Source: Nipponacmea schrenckii (taxonomy: Eukaryota; Mollusca; Gastropoda; Lottiidae). From it: DNA of 64,000 bases. Of the stretch, positions 50,225 to 63,189 are shown in pieces (within the stretch, counting starts at the first letter, position 1; every line of letters starts with the position of its first letter). The stretch spans positions 6,758,001 to 6,822,000 of the forward strand of contig JAUJPP010000011.1 of assembly GCA_030562195.1 (NCBI GenBank), given 5' to 3'. Both the position numbers and the translations under genes were made by a program. The notes below the pieces were generated by a model that saw nothing but the letters and a program-made list of their open reading frames with translations, ran no database searches and was not told the DNA's origin.

Positions 50225-52465
50225 GTGCATCACGTGGAGGTAGGGTATAGTTGTCTAATATAGTCTATCGAATGTTATGTTATGTCTATAAGTTTAGAGG
50301 TATAAGGTAAGGTATAGTTGTCTATCTAATATAGTCTATCTAATGTTATGTTATGTCTATAAGTTTAGAGGTATAAGGTAAGGTATAGTTGTCTATCTAA
50401 TATAGTCTGTCTAATGTTATGTTATGTCTATAAATTTAGAGGTATAAGGTAAGGTATAATTGTCTATCTAATATAGTCTGTCTAATGTTATGTTATGTCT
50501 ATAGGTTTAGAGGTATAAGGTAAGGTATAGTTGTCTATCTAATATAGTCTGTCTAATGTTATGTTATGTCTATAAGTTTAGAGGTATAAGGTAAGGTATA
50601 GTTGTCTATCTAATATAGTCTGTCTAATGTTATGTTATGTCTATAAATTTAGAGGTATAAGGTAAGGTATAGTTGTCTATCTAATATAGTCTGTCTAATG
50701 TTATGTTATGTCTATAGGTTTAGAGGTATAAGGTAAGGTATAGTTGTCTATCTAATATAGTCTATCTAATGTTATGTTATGTCTATAAGTTTAGAGGTAT
50801 AAGGTAAGGTATAGTTGTCTATCTAATATAGTCTGTCTAATGTTATGTTATGTCTATAAGTTTAGAGGTATAAGGTAAGGTATAGTTGTCTATCTAATAT
50901 AGTCTGTCTAATGTTATGTTATGTCTATAAGTTTAGAGGTATAAGGTAAGGTATAGTTGTCTATCTAATATAGTCTATCTAATGTTATGTTATGTCTATA
51001 AGTTTAGAGGTATAAGGTAAGGTATAGTTGTCTATCTAATATAGTCTGTCTAATGTTATGTTATGTCTATAAGTTTAGAGGTATAAGGTAAGGTATAGTT
51101 GTCTATCTAATATAGTCTATCTAATGTTATGTTATGTCTATAAGTTTAGAGGTATAAGGTAAGGTATAGTTGTCTATCTAATATAGTCTATCTAATGTTA
51201 TGTTATGTCTATAAGTTTAGAGGTATAAGTAAGGTATAGTTGTCTATCTAATATAGTCTGTCTAATGTTATGTTATGTCTATAAGTTTAGAGGTATAAGG
51301 TAAGGTATAGTTGTCTATCTAATATAGTCTGTCTAATGTTATGTTATGTCTATAAGTTTAGAGGTATAAGGTAAGGTATAGTTGTCTATCTAATATAGTC
51401 TATCTAATGTTATGTTATGTCTATAAGTTTAGAGGTATAAGGTAAGGTATAATTGTCTATCTAATATAGTCTATCTAATGTTATGTTATGTCTATAAGTT
51501 TAGAGGTATAAGGTAAGGTATAGTTGTCTTCTAATATAGTCTGTCTAATGTTATGTTATGTCTATAAGTTTAGAGGTATAAGGTAAGGTATAATTGTCTA
51601 TCTAATATAGTCTATCTAATGTTATGTTATGTCTATAAGTTTAGAGGTATAAGGTAAGGTATAATTGTCTATCTAATATAGTCTGTCTAATGTTATGTTA
51701 TGTCTATAAGTTTAGAGGTATAAGTGTAAGGTATAGTTGTCTATCTAATATAGTCTGTCTAATGTTATGTTATGTCTATAGGTTTAGAGGTATAGTGTAA
51801 GGTATAGTTGTCTATCTAATATAGTCTGTCTAATGTTAGTTATGTCTATAAGTTTAGAGGTATAATGTAAGGTATAATTGTCTATCTATATAGTCTTCTA
51901 ATGTTATGTTATGTCTATAAGTTTAGAGGTATAAGGTAAGGTATAGTTGTCTATCTAATATAGTCTGTCTAATGTTATGTTATGTCTATAAGTTTAGAGG
52001 TATAAGGTAAGGTATAGTTGTCTAATATAGTCTATCTAATGTTATGTTATGTCTATAAGTTTAGAGGTATAAGGTAAGGTATAGTTGTCTATCTAATATA
52101 GTCTATCTAATGTTATGTTATGTCTATAAGTTTAGAGGTATAAGGTAAGGTATAGTTGTCTATCTAATATAGTCTGTCTAATGTTATGTTATGTCTATAG
52201 GTTTAGAGGTATAAGGTAAGCTATAGTTGTCTATCTAATATAGTCTGTCTAATGTTATGTTATGTCTATAAGTTTAGAGGTATAAGGTAAGGTATAGTTG
52301 TCTATCTAATATAGTCTATCTAATGTTATGTTATGTCTATAGGTTTAGAGGTATAAGGTAAGGTATAGTTGTCTATCTAATATAGTCTGTCTAATGTTAT
52401 GTTATGTCTATAAGTTTAGAGGTATAAGGTAAGGTAATTGTCTAATGTTATGTTTGTCTATAAGT
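50225..52465. repeat. 71-bp satellite array, left block
   Basis: About 31 copies of a unit containing GTATAAGGTAAGGTATAGTT, GTCTATCTAATATAGTCTGT and CTAATGTTATGTTATGTCTA. Very low divergence between copies. Confidence 0.96.
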
Positions 52466-53600
52466 TTAGAGTAAAAATTATATTTTAAAAATTTTGTTTT
52501 TACCTTTTTTGTTTTTCAAAAGGGTTTGAGGATGTGGGTTATGGCCCAATTACCCTTCAAAGGGATTTATGTTAAGGTTTTAAGGTATGGTAATTTTTAA
52601 GGTTTCACTTTGCCTATCTAATGTTTTTAGCCTATTTTAGGGAATAAGGAAGGTATATTGTTTTCAAAAATTTCTTTTTTTGTCTAATTTAAAGGGTTAA
52701 ACCCTAAGGCTGAAAACGCAAAGTTTTTAGTTAATTTAGATTTTTGGGAATTTAAGTTGATCTTTGTTTTTCCCAAATGTTTTTTAATGATATTTAAAGG
52801 GGAATTTTGGGAAAATATCGTCTAAGGTTTTTTTAGTCTTTTTAGAGGATGGAATTTTTTAAAACGAAATTTGTGGAAAGGCCGCTTTAGTTACAAGGGG
52901 CCATTAAAGAAAAACCCAATTCTATTCCCCAAAAACTTGTTTTTACCTTGGTTTAAAAAGTTTGTTTTCTTTTGGGCCCAATTACCCAAATAATATCACC
53001 AACCCATGGTATGCCGAAAATTTTAAAGGACCCTTTCCAAAACGTTTTTCTTAGTATTTAACCCAAGGAACTAAACCCTTTTTTTCCGGCAAACCAAATT
53101 TTTTAAACCCACGGGTCCACGCTTTTAGAAATGTGGTCTTCTGTTTAATTGTGCTATTGTAAAATGTTTTGTAACGATTTTACCATGATAACAGACGTGA
53201 CAATTTTGGACGACTAGATTCTGTCCTAAGAAAATGACGTAAATTTGAAGCCTTTTCAAATTAGAGTTAATATTGAAACTTGCTTAAACCCTATATTTAA
53301 TTTACCTGTTTTAACAATCCCAAATTTGTATGTGTATTGTAAAGTTAAATTTTCGCAGTATTACCAAAGGAAATCCCAAAACCCAAATTCCACGCATCGG
53401 GTTAATTAGGAGTCTGTTTTTGGTTTTTGGGAATGAGTCTTCCTAAATATTAATATATTGAATTTTCCGTTAATTTGTGCAAATTTATTTATTTTTATTT
53501 TTTTTAAATCTTCCCATTATAACCTATTTAATTATTTAATTTCAAACTTTATTTATTTTTGTTGTAATTTTCAAGATTAGAAATAAAGAATTTTATAGTT
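52466..53600. other. Degenerate, homopolymer-rich block inside the 71-bp satellite
   Basis: Satellite words such as AAGGTATATTG appear only in eroded form, among many TTTT, AAAA, CCC and GGG runs, and clean units resume at about 53.6 kb. The texture suggests a poorly called consensus. Decayed sequence is the alternative. No gene. Confidence 0.5.
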
Positions 53601-56600
53601 TGGTATAAGGTAAGTATGTTGTCTATTTATAGTCTTCTAATGTTATTATGTTATAAGTTTAGAGGTATAAGGTAGGTATAGTTGTCTAATATAGTCTATC
53701 TAATGTTATGTTATGTCTATAGGTTTAGAGGTATAAAGTAAGGTATAGTTGTCTAATATGGTCTATCTAATGTTATGTTATGTCTATAGGTTTAGAGGTA
53801 AAATGTAAGGTATAATTGTCTATCTAATATAGTCTATCTAATGTTATGTTATGTCTATAAATTTAGAGGTATAAGGTAAGGTATAGTTGTCTATCTAATA
53901 TAGTCTATCTAATGTTATGTTATGTCTATAAGTTTAGAGGTATAAGGTAAGGTATAATTGTCTATCTAATATAGTCTGTCTAATGTTATGTTATGTCTAT
54001 AAGTTTAGAGGTATAAGGTAAGGTATAATTGTCTATCTAATATAGTCTGTCTAATGTTATGTTATGTCTATAAGTTTAGAGGTATAAGGTAAGGTATAGT
54101 TGTTTATCTGATATAGTCTGTCTAATGTTATGTTATGTCTATAGGTTTAGAGGTATAATGTAAGGTATAATTGTCTATCTAATATAGTCTATCTAATGTT
54201 ATGTTATGTCTATAAGTTTAGAGGTATAATGTAAGGTATAGTTGTCTATCTGATATAGTCTATCTAATGTTATGTTATGTCTATAAGTTTAGAGGTATAA
54301 GGTAGGGTATAGTTGTTTATCTGATATAGTCTGTCTAATATAATGTTATGTCTATAGGTTTAGAGGTATAATGTAAGGTATAGTTGTCTATCTGATATAG
54401 TCTATCTAATGTTATGTTATGTCTATAAGTTTAGAGGTATAAGGTAAGGTATAGTTGTCTATCTGATATAGTCTATCTAATGTTATGTTATGTCTATAAG
54501 TTTAGAGGTATAAGGTAAGGTATAATTGTCTATCTAATATAGTCTGTCTAATATAATGTTATGTCTATAGGTTTAGAGGTATAAAGTAAGGTATAGTTGT
54601 CTATCTAATATAGTCTGTCTAATGTTATGTTATGTCTATAGGTTTAGAGGTATAAGGTAAGGTATAGTTGTCTATCTAATATAGTCTGTCTAATGTTATG
54701 TTATGTCTATAGGTTTAGAGGTATAAGGTAAGGTATAGTTGTCTATCTAATATAGTCTGTCTAATGTTATGTCTATAGGTTTAGAGGTATAAGGTAAGGT
54801 ATAGTTGTCTATCTAATATAGTCTGTCTAATATTATGTTATGTCTATAAGTTTAGAGGTATAATGTAAGGTATAATTGTCCATCTAATATAGTCTGTCTA
54901 ATGTTATGTTATGTCTATAGGTTTAGAGGTATAAGGTAAGGTATAGTTGTCTATCTAATATAGTCTGTCTAATGTTATGTTATGTCTATAAGTTTAGAGG
55001 TATAATGTAAGGTATAATTGTCTATCTAATATAGTCTGTCTAATGTTATGTTATGTCTATAGGTTTAGAGGTATAAGGTAAGGTATAGTTGTCTATCTAA
55101 TATAGTCTGTCTAATGTTATGTCTATAGGTTTAGAGGTATAATGTAAGGTATAATTGTCTATCTAATATAATCTGTCTAATGTTATGTTATGTCTATAAG
55201 TTTAGAGGTATAAGGTAAGGTATAGTTGTCTATCTAATATAGTCTGTCTAATGTTATGTCTATAGGTTTAGAGGTATAATGTAAGGTATAATTGTCTATC
55301 TAATATAATCTGTCTAATGTTATGTTATGTCTATAAGTTTAGAGGTATAAGGTAAGGTATAGTTGTCTATCTAATATAGTCTGTCTAATGTTATGTTATT
55401 TCTATAGGTTTAGAGGTATAAGGTAAGGTATGATTGTCTATCTAATATAGTCTGTCTAATGTTATGTCTATAAGTTTAGAGGTATAATGTAAGGTATAAT
55501 TGTCTATCTGATATAGTCTGTCTAATGTTATGTTATGTCTATAAGTTTAGAGGTATAATGTAAGGTATAGTTGTCTATCTAATATAGTCTATCGAATGTT
55601 ATGTTATGTCTATAAGTTTAGAGGTATAAGGTAAGGTATAATTGTCTATCTAATATAGTCTGTCTAATGTTATGTTATGTCTATTAGTTTAGAGGTATAA
55701 GGTAAGGTATAGTTGTCTATCTAATATAGTCTGTCTAATGTTATGTTATGTCTATAAGTTTAGAGGTATAAGGTAAGGTATAATTGTCTATCTAATATAG
55801 TCTGTCTAATGTTATGTTATGTCTATAGGTTTAGAGGTATAAGGTAAGGTATAGTTGTCTATCTAATATAGTCTGTCTAATGTTATGTCTATAGGTTTAG
55901 AGGTATAAGGTAAGGTATAGTTGTCTATCTAATATAGTCTATCTAATGTTATGTTATGTCTATAAGTTTAGAGGTATAAGGTAAGGTATAATTGTCTATC
56001 TAATATAGTCTGTCTAATGTTATGTTATGTCTATAGGTTTAGAGGTATAAGGTAAGGTATAGTTGTCTATCTAATATAGTCTGTCTAATGTTATGTCTAT
56101 AGGTTTAGAGGTATAAGGTAAGGTATAGTTGTCTACCTAATATAGTCTGTCTAATGTTATGTTATGTCTATAAGTTTAGAGGTATAATGTAAGGTATAAT
56201 TGTCTATCTAATATAGTCTGTCTAATGTTATGTTATGTCTATAGGTTTAGAGGTATAAGGTAAGGTATAGTTGTCTATCTAATATAGTCTGTCTAATGTT
56301 ATGTCTATAGGTTTAGAGGTATAAGGTAAGGTATAATTGTCTATCTAATATAGTCTGTCTAATGTTATGTCTATAAGTTTAGAGGTATAATGTAAGGTAT
56401 AATTGTCTATCTGATATAGTCTGTCTAATGTTATGTTATGTCTATAGGTTTAGAGGTATAAGGTAAGGTATAGTTGTCTATCTAATATAGTCTGTCTAAT
56501 GTTATGTCTATAAGTTTAGAGGTATAAGGTAAGGTATAATTGTCTATCTGATATAGTCTGTCTAATGTTATGTTATGTCTATAAGTTTAGAGGTATAAGG

Positions 56601-57546
56601 TAAGGTATAGTTGTCTATCTAATATAGTCTGTCTAATGTTATGTTATGTCTATAGGTTTAGAGGTATAATGTAAGGTATAATTGTCTATCTAATATAGTC
56701 TATCTAATGTTATGTTATGTCTATAGGTTTAGAGGTATAAGGTAAGGTATAGTTGTCTATCTAATATAGTCTGTCTAATGTTATGTTATGTCCATAGGTT
56801 TAGAGGTATAATGTAAGGTATAATTGTCTATCTAATATAGTCTGTCTAATATAATGTTATGTCTATAAGTTTAGAGGTATAAGGTAAGGTATAGTTGTCT
56901 ATCTAATATAATCTGTCTAATGTTATGTTATGTCTATAAGTTTAGAGGTATAAGGTAAGGTATAATTGTCTATCTAATATAGTCTGTCTAATGTTATGTT
57001 ATGTCTATAAGTTTAGAGGTATAAGGTAAGGTATAGTTGTCTATCTAATATAGTCTGTCTAATGTTATGTTATGTCTATAGGTTTAGAGGTATAAGGTAA
57101 GGTATAGTTGTCTATCTAATATAGTCTGTCTAATGTTATGTTATGTCTATAGGTTTAGAGGTATAAGGTAAGGTATAGTTGTCTATCTAATATAGTCTGT
57201 CTAATGTTATGTTATGTCTATAAGTTTAGAGGTATAAGGTAAGGTATAATTGTCTATCTAATATAGTCTGTCTAATGTTATATTATGTCTATAAGTTTAG
57301 AGGTATAAGGTAAGGTATAATTGTCTAATATAGTCTATCTAATGTTATGTTATGTCTATAGGTTTAGAGGTATAAGGTAAGGTATAGTTGTCTAATATAG
57401 TCTATCTAATGTTATGTTATGTCTATAGGTTTAGAGGTATAAGGTAAGGTATAATTGTCTATCTAATATAGTCTGTCTAATGTTATGTCTTTAAGTTTAG
57501 AGGTATAATGTAAGGTATAATTGTCTATCTGATATAGTCTGTCTAA
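53600..57546. repeat. 71-bp satellite array, middle block
   Basis: About 56 copies of the same unit, with length variants that drop TATGT and with AATTGTC/AGTTGTC and TGATATAG/TAATATAG variants in local runs. Confidence 0.96.
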
Positions 57547-58637
57547 TTAGGGTTCCTCGCAGCGCAGCGTTTCGCGAGGAACACTATTATTTCTGTAAAG
57601 ATTATTATTATTATTTTTTTTTTTTTTTACACATTTGAAATTCTCAAAATCTACCGGTGCGATCTTTACGAAACTTTCATATTTCCTGATAATGTTGTTA
57701 CAACTTAGATTTTAAATGTAATTCCAGACTTCTGCGCATGCGCGAAGTATGCGATTTTGAATGCGTTTCCATTTTTACAAATGTCGTTTTTTCTCAGCAA
57801 CTAATCAATGGATTTGAAAAATGATTTCAGATTATACACCGGGCAATGTTAACGCAAAAATAAGCTTCTTTGACTTTTCACTTTTATGCAATTTTTCAAT
57901 GTCATTTTTTGAATTTGCATATTTTCAAAATTTCAATTTTTTACATTCTCAACATTTTTTTCTTAAAACAACGTTTGCAGATGTATATTGACTTCTTATA
58001 CATACTCATACAAACATAATTGTGATAAGTTATCTCCCCTAATAGATAATTGCATAATTGCATAACTGGTCATAACTTTGACAAATATCATTCAATTTGT
58101 ATAAAAGTGGTGTCAATAGATGCCAAATTTAAATACCTATCTATTGGTACCAAATTTCTTGCCATATGTTGACCGGAAGTGACCCGAAAGTAAGAAAAAC
58201 ATCATTCTTTACAATTTTTTGATACTTAAATTGCTACTAGTCTTTGGATTAAATTCAAAACCAAAAAAGCATTATTGTATTAAATAATACATTTATTTTA
58301 CTAACTTTTGCTCGAAGGGAATTTTGAAATTTTTTTTCGTTTTTGAGAAAATTGAGTTTAAAGTTGAGTAACGTTATAAGATTTACTATTGCTGTTGGGG
58401 TTATATCAGATGACCTTGAAATTCTCAAAATCTACCGGTGCGATCTTTACGAAACTTGAGTGGAACACTGTCACGCAATATTACTGGAAGTGAGACCAGT
58501 TGAACTTAATTTGAATGGCAACACATGAATTGTTAAAGAGTTCTAATATCACTTGATTTTGTTAACATTTAGACATATGTTAACTTTTTAAATAAAACCT
58601 TTAAGAGGAACCCTTCAGTACTGCAACGCAGTTCTAG
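57547..58637 (+). mobile_element. Helitron-like non-autonomous element inserted in the satellite
   Basis: Removing 57547-58637 restores an unbroken satellite word (GTCTAA joined to TGTTATG), so the insertion lies between A and T with no target duplication. The 3' end is CTAG, preceded by the hairpin ACTGCAACGCAGT (58620-58632). The 5' end has the hairpin GTTCCTCGC/GCGAGGAAC (57552-57582). AGGGTTCCTC near the start and GAGGAACCCT near the end are sub-terminal inverse copies. These are Helitron family traits. The start reads TTAGG rather than the classic TC. No Rep/helicase coding is present. Confidence 0.75.
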
Positions 58638-59290
58638 TGTTATGTTATGTCTATAGGTTTAGAGGTATAAGGTAAGGTATAGTTGTCTATCTAATATAGT
58701 CTGTCTAATGTTTTGTTATGTCTATAAGTTTAGAGGTATAAGGTAAGGTATAATTGTCTATCTAATATAATCTGTCTAATGTTATGTTATGTCTATAAGT
58801 TTAGAGGTATAAGGTAAGGTATAGTTGTCTATCTAATATAGTCTGTCTAATGTTATTTTATGTCTATAAGTTTAGAGGTATAAGGTAGGGTATAGTTGTC
58901 TATCTGATATAGTCTGTCTAATGTTATGTTATGTCTATAAATTTAGAGGTATAAGGTAAGGTATAGTTGTCTATCTAATATAGTCTGTCTAATGTTATGT
59001 TATGTCTATAAGTTTAGAGGTATAAGGTAGGGTATAGTTGTCTATCTGATATAGTCTGTCTAATGTTATGTTATGTCTATAAGTTTAGAGGTATAAGGTA
59101 AGGTATAGTTGTCTATCTAATATAGTCTGTCTAATGTTATGTCTATAGGTTTAGAGGTATAAGGTAAGGTATAGTTGTCTAATATAGTCTATCTAATGTT
59201 ATGTTATGTCTATAAGTTTAGAGGTATAAGGTAAGGTATAGTTGTCTATCTAATATAGTCTATCTAATGTTATATTATGTCTATAAGTTT
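58638..59290. repeat. 71-bp satellite array, right block
   Basis: About 9-10 further copies of the unit, ending at CTATAAGTTTGAGCACG. Confidence 0.95.
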
Positions 59291-59844
59291 GAGCACGATA
59301 TTACTTAAATAATAGCCGTACAAAGTTAAACTAATTGTAATCAACACAACTTATTGATTGATTAATAGTTATGCGGGTTCAGATTGTGATTTAGACTGTG
59401 GCAAACATACTCTACAGGTGTCTTCTACACACAATGTATTCATAAAGTGAAAACGATATATTTATAATTCAATCCACTTTTAGAAATACATCCCAAGTCG
59501 AGCCAATGGATAATATTTAGTATGAACAACCCGAATACGGAGAGACCTTTTTTCTGATATATCATCTGATGATATCAAAGTAAGAGCAAAAAGAAGATGA
59601 AATAAGGATATACATGTATATCGAACTCTAATGCCACAACAATTAGGTTGAGCAAACCTTTCGAAAAAATATGACATAGATGCGATTGTTAACAAAGACC
59701 TATCAGAAAAAACAGAATAAAAAACACGCTGTATTTCACTTTATCAAATGGGAACGTTGTAAAATAATACTGAATATATAATTGAATTGCTTTGTCAGTG
59801 AAAAGATAGAAGGTCCAAACAACTAAAAAATAATGGACACTTTT

Positions 59845-61080
59845 TATACGCCCACCACACGTAAATGTGGGCGTATATTGTAGTCGCCCCTGTCTGTCCG
59901 TCTGTCTGTCTGTCTGCCTGTCCACAATTGTTGTGAACACGATAGAGACCACATTTCTTGATGGATTTTGACCAAATTTGGTGAGTGTGTTTGTTATAAC
60001 CCAAGGAAAAAGCCTATTGAAAATTAGACCAATCGAAAAATATTCAATGAGTTATTGCCCTTGTTTTTGAAAATTTGTTGTGAACACGATTGAGAGTGTG
60101 TTTCTTGATGGATTTTGATGAAATTTGGTGTGATTGCTTGTTATTACTTAAGGATGATCCCTATTGGAAATAAGACAAATCGAAAAATAAATTGATGAGT
60201 TATTGTCCTTGTTCTTGAAAACACATTCATTTTGCGTTCAAAAATGTGTTGTGGACATGATAGAGAGATGGTTTCTGGATGGATTTCGGTGTGTGTGTTT
60301 GTAATCATTGAAAGGATGAAGCCTTCTGCCCGCCTGTCTGTCTGTCCGTCCGTCTGTCTGTCCGTCTGCCTGTCCACAATTGTTGTGAACACGATAGAGA
60401 CCACATATCTTGATGGATTTTAATGAAACTTGGAATGAGTCTTTTTAATGACCCAAGGATGAAGCCTATCGAAAATGAAACCAATCAAAAAATATTTACT
60501 ATGAGTTATTGCCCTTGTCCTAAAATTCCTTGTGAACACGTTAGGGAGCCGGGTTCTTGATGGAATTTGATGAAACTTGGTGTGAGTGTTTGTTATTACT
60601 CGAGGATAGACCCTATTGAAAATCAGACTAATCAAAAAATATTTATTGAGTTATTGCCCTTGTTCTTTAAAACGTGTTCACTTTATCAGCCTCTGATTCT
60701 TTGTAAACTTGATAGAGATCTGGTTTCTTGATAGATTTTGACAAAGCATTATTTGAGCCTTTTGAATTACCCAAAGAAGAAACCGATTGCAAATTTAGCT
60801 TACCGAAAAATATTTACTTTGAGTTATTGACTTTGTTCAGAAATTTCTTGTGAATACGATAGGAAGTTGTGTTTTGATGAAAGTTGGTGTATTTGTAACA
60901 TCCTAAGGATGTACCCTATTGAAAGCCAGGCAAATCGAACATATCTAGTAGAGTTCTTGTTCTTTAAAACGTGTTAAATTTATTGTTTACAAGACAGAGA
61001 GGGCTGGTTTCTTTCAGAAATTTGATGAAACTTAGTATGAGCCTTTGATAAGTCACACAAAGAATACTTTCACTAAAGAT
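59845..61080 (+). mobile_element. Hairpin-headed repeat element with internal tandem copies
   Basis: Starts with the hairpin ACGCCCACCACACG...GTGGGCGT and TATTGTAGTCGCC, followed by CTGT/CCGT microsatellite. A unit with GAACACGATAGAGACCACAT, TTGATGGATTTTGA and GAGTTATTGCCCTTGTT then recurs about five to six times, decaying to about 61.0 kb. The 5' end resembles the element at 30291. The 3' end is not clear. Confidence 0.55.
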
Positions 61081-61621
61081 TGTGCCTTATGGCCCTTGCT
61101 CAATTTTTTGTGAATGTTATTTTCTTTGTATGATATTGTGGTTTGCACATATTGTGTATTCAATTTGAGTAGCTTCCCTTGAAAGAAAATGGGGATCTTT
61201 GAAGTAATGAGAGTAGTTGAGTAAGTTATATCTTTTGATTTATGGGCCATTCTATCACATTTAAACTTCAACAAATCACCAAGTAAGCCCAGGCTTGACA
61301 TTTTATCAACTCACTTGTAAAATAATTCATTTACTGATACCTCTTGTAGCGTTTTTCAAAAATGACTTTAAGGGATTATGTTATCTGTATATATATTTTA
61401 CTGTGTGTCACATAAATACTACTACTACATTTTGTATTTGCATCATTTTATTTACATCTGTGACAACATAGTGAATGTAGTTAAATAGTCATATATCTAA
61501 TATCATTTTGAGTCTATATATTAAGAGGTATAAGGTTATAGTTATATGAAAGTTTATGTATATAATGTTATCTAAATACATAATCCATTCTGCTTTACCG
61601 AGCCTTGTCTTTTATTAACTG

Positions 61622-61992
61622 CAGGGGCGCGGGAACAAATTTTAGGTTGGGGGGGCAAACTATTTCAAAGTCAAAAAACTGTTATCATTCATATACCTTT
61701 ATTTCAAAATTAATCGAATTACGGGAGATAACTTAAAAGAATTAAGATAAAAATTATTATTTATTCAAATAATTTGATTGTGATAGAGAAACTTATATTC
61801 TTTACAAGCTTCGAAGGTTAAAGAACCAAGATTTTACAAATATGGCCTTATGAGACAATTAGATATTTAGGCTACCCGGTACATGTAATTATTTTATTTC
61901 ATTTTTGGGGGGGCAAAAGATATTTTTGCCCCCCATCAAAAATTTTTGGGGGGGCATTTGCCCCCCCTGCCCCCCCTGTTCCCGCGCCTATG
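61622..61992. mobile_element. hAT-like MITE with perfect 8-bp target site duplication
   Basis: The ends CAGGGGCGCGGGAAC and GTTCCCGCGCCTATG are inverted repeats. ATTAACTG flanks both sides (61614-61621 and 61993-62000). The CAGGG terminus and 8-bp duplication are hAT hallmarks. The interior is short, with GGGGGGGCA/TGCCCCCC tracts, and non-coding. Confidence 0.85.
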
Positions 61993-62184
61993 ATTAACTG
62001 GCTAAATTAGTATTATTAATATTATACTAAATGAAATGAGATACAGATACACACTCGTGTAAGAGGGTATATATGATTCCTCTCCTATTTATTATACTAA
62101 ATGTAATGAGAGAGAGAGATATAATACCTGGGTAAAACCATAATTTTAAAGATAGGAAGTTTAGAGTTCAAGCTTACGTAGGAC

Positions 62185-62276
62185 GACAAGAGTTATTGTA
62201 TAAACAGTAAAGTTAGCTTGTGTTGATCACAACAGTGAAGTGAATTGCAAGTAGTAACAAGGTGTTTGAAGTAAGT
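62185..62276 (+). other. Exon-like duplicated segment, copy A
   Basis: GTAAAGTTAGCTTGTGTTGA, then TCACAACAGTGAAGTGAATT, ends GTTTGAA directly before GTAAGT, a perfect 5' splice site. Copy B is at 62459-62550. These could be untranslated first exons or a repeat. Confidence 0.3.
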
Positions 62277-62458
62277 TGAAATTATTTTAATTTACTATTT
62301 GCTTAATATATACATACACCATAGCTAACAGGAAAAAAAAGTTGTATTCCACACCGTTTTGTACTTCACGTGGTTCATGATTAGGATATTTTAAATTCTA
62401 GTAAATTTCGGATTTAAGCTTTCATTTTGCATTACGTAGGGCGTTTTCTATATAGGGC

Positions 62459-62550
62459 AGCAAGATTTTGTATATTAATAGTAAAGTTAGCTTGAGTTGA
62501 TCACAACAGTGAAGTGGATTGCATGAAATAACCAGGCGTTTGAAGTAAGT
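62459..62550 (+). other. Exon-like duplicated segment, copy B
   Basis: Matches copy A with substitutions and also ends GTTTGAA followed by GTAAGT (62545-62550). No coding frame is recognisable in either copy. Confidence 0.3.
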
Positions 62551-62682
62551 ATGCATGATTTATCAAATACGAAAAAAGCGCCCAAATTCAATTTAAGTCG
62601 AATATGGGTTATTAAACATGTATTACTACTAAAACGGGAAGCATTTTTCGTATCTGGTATCATTCTTCGCTCTAATATTAGA

Positions 62683-62860
62683 GTTACTCGCTAACTTGAG
62701 GGTCTAGGGTTCAATTCCGGCAAAGGTCTAGAGAAACTTTCAGATTTCTTAGCCCGGTTTGGATTGTAAATACTGCAGGTCGGAGGGGCCTCTGTCCTTG
62801 CGTTACCCCTCTTCATTCGCTTATTAGAAGTAGAACGTAGATATCTATTCATTTCTCATT
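62683..62860 (+). mobile_element. SINE copy with internal deletion
   Basis: CTCGCTAACTTGAGGGTCTA, then GGGTTCAATTCCGGCAAAGG (B box), and an ATTCATTTCTCATTTCATT end. The A box is missing. Confidence 0.75.
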
Positions 62861-63117
62861 TCATTTCAATCGATCGCAACATCTGATTGGTTCGTATGTT
62901 CTCTCTATGTTTCTTATAAACCTGTGCATATACAGTGTACTCCAACATTCAATATTATAAGACCACAAAAGACTGGTTGAGAGAGAGAGCCACTATTTAT
63001 AGCTCGAGGACCTAGATAAGATAGCACAGTACTTTCTTTAATTGTACAGTGCATAAAGTTGCCCTCGACAGCAGTTGCCAATAAAAAACGAGTATGCTGA
63101 TTCCTCGTGTCTTTGAA

Positions 63118-63182
63118 AAATATTTCTTCATTGCACACTGCACAGAGTTTCCTGCTAGGTGCGGAAGAATGGGGCGTAACAT
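63118..63182 (+). mobile_element. SINE 3' fragment
   Basis: CATTGCACACTGCACAGAGT and GGTGCGGAAGAATGGGGCGT match the SINE 3' half. Confidence 0.6.
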
Positions 63183-63189
63183 CTAGGAC

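Noticed and set aside
59480..60635. Short minus-strand open frames containing QTDRQTDRQ
   Set aside because: Translations of CTGT/CCGT microsatellite and repeat-element DNA.
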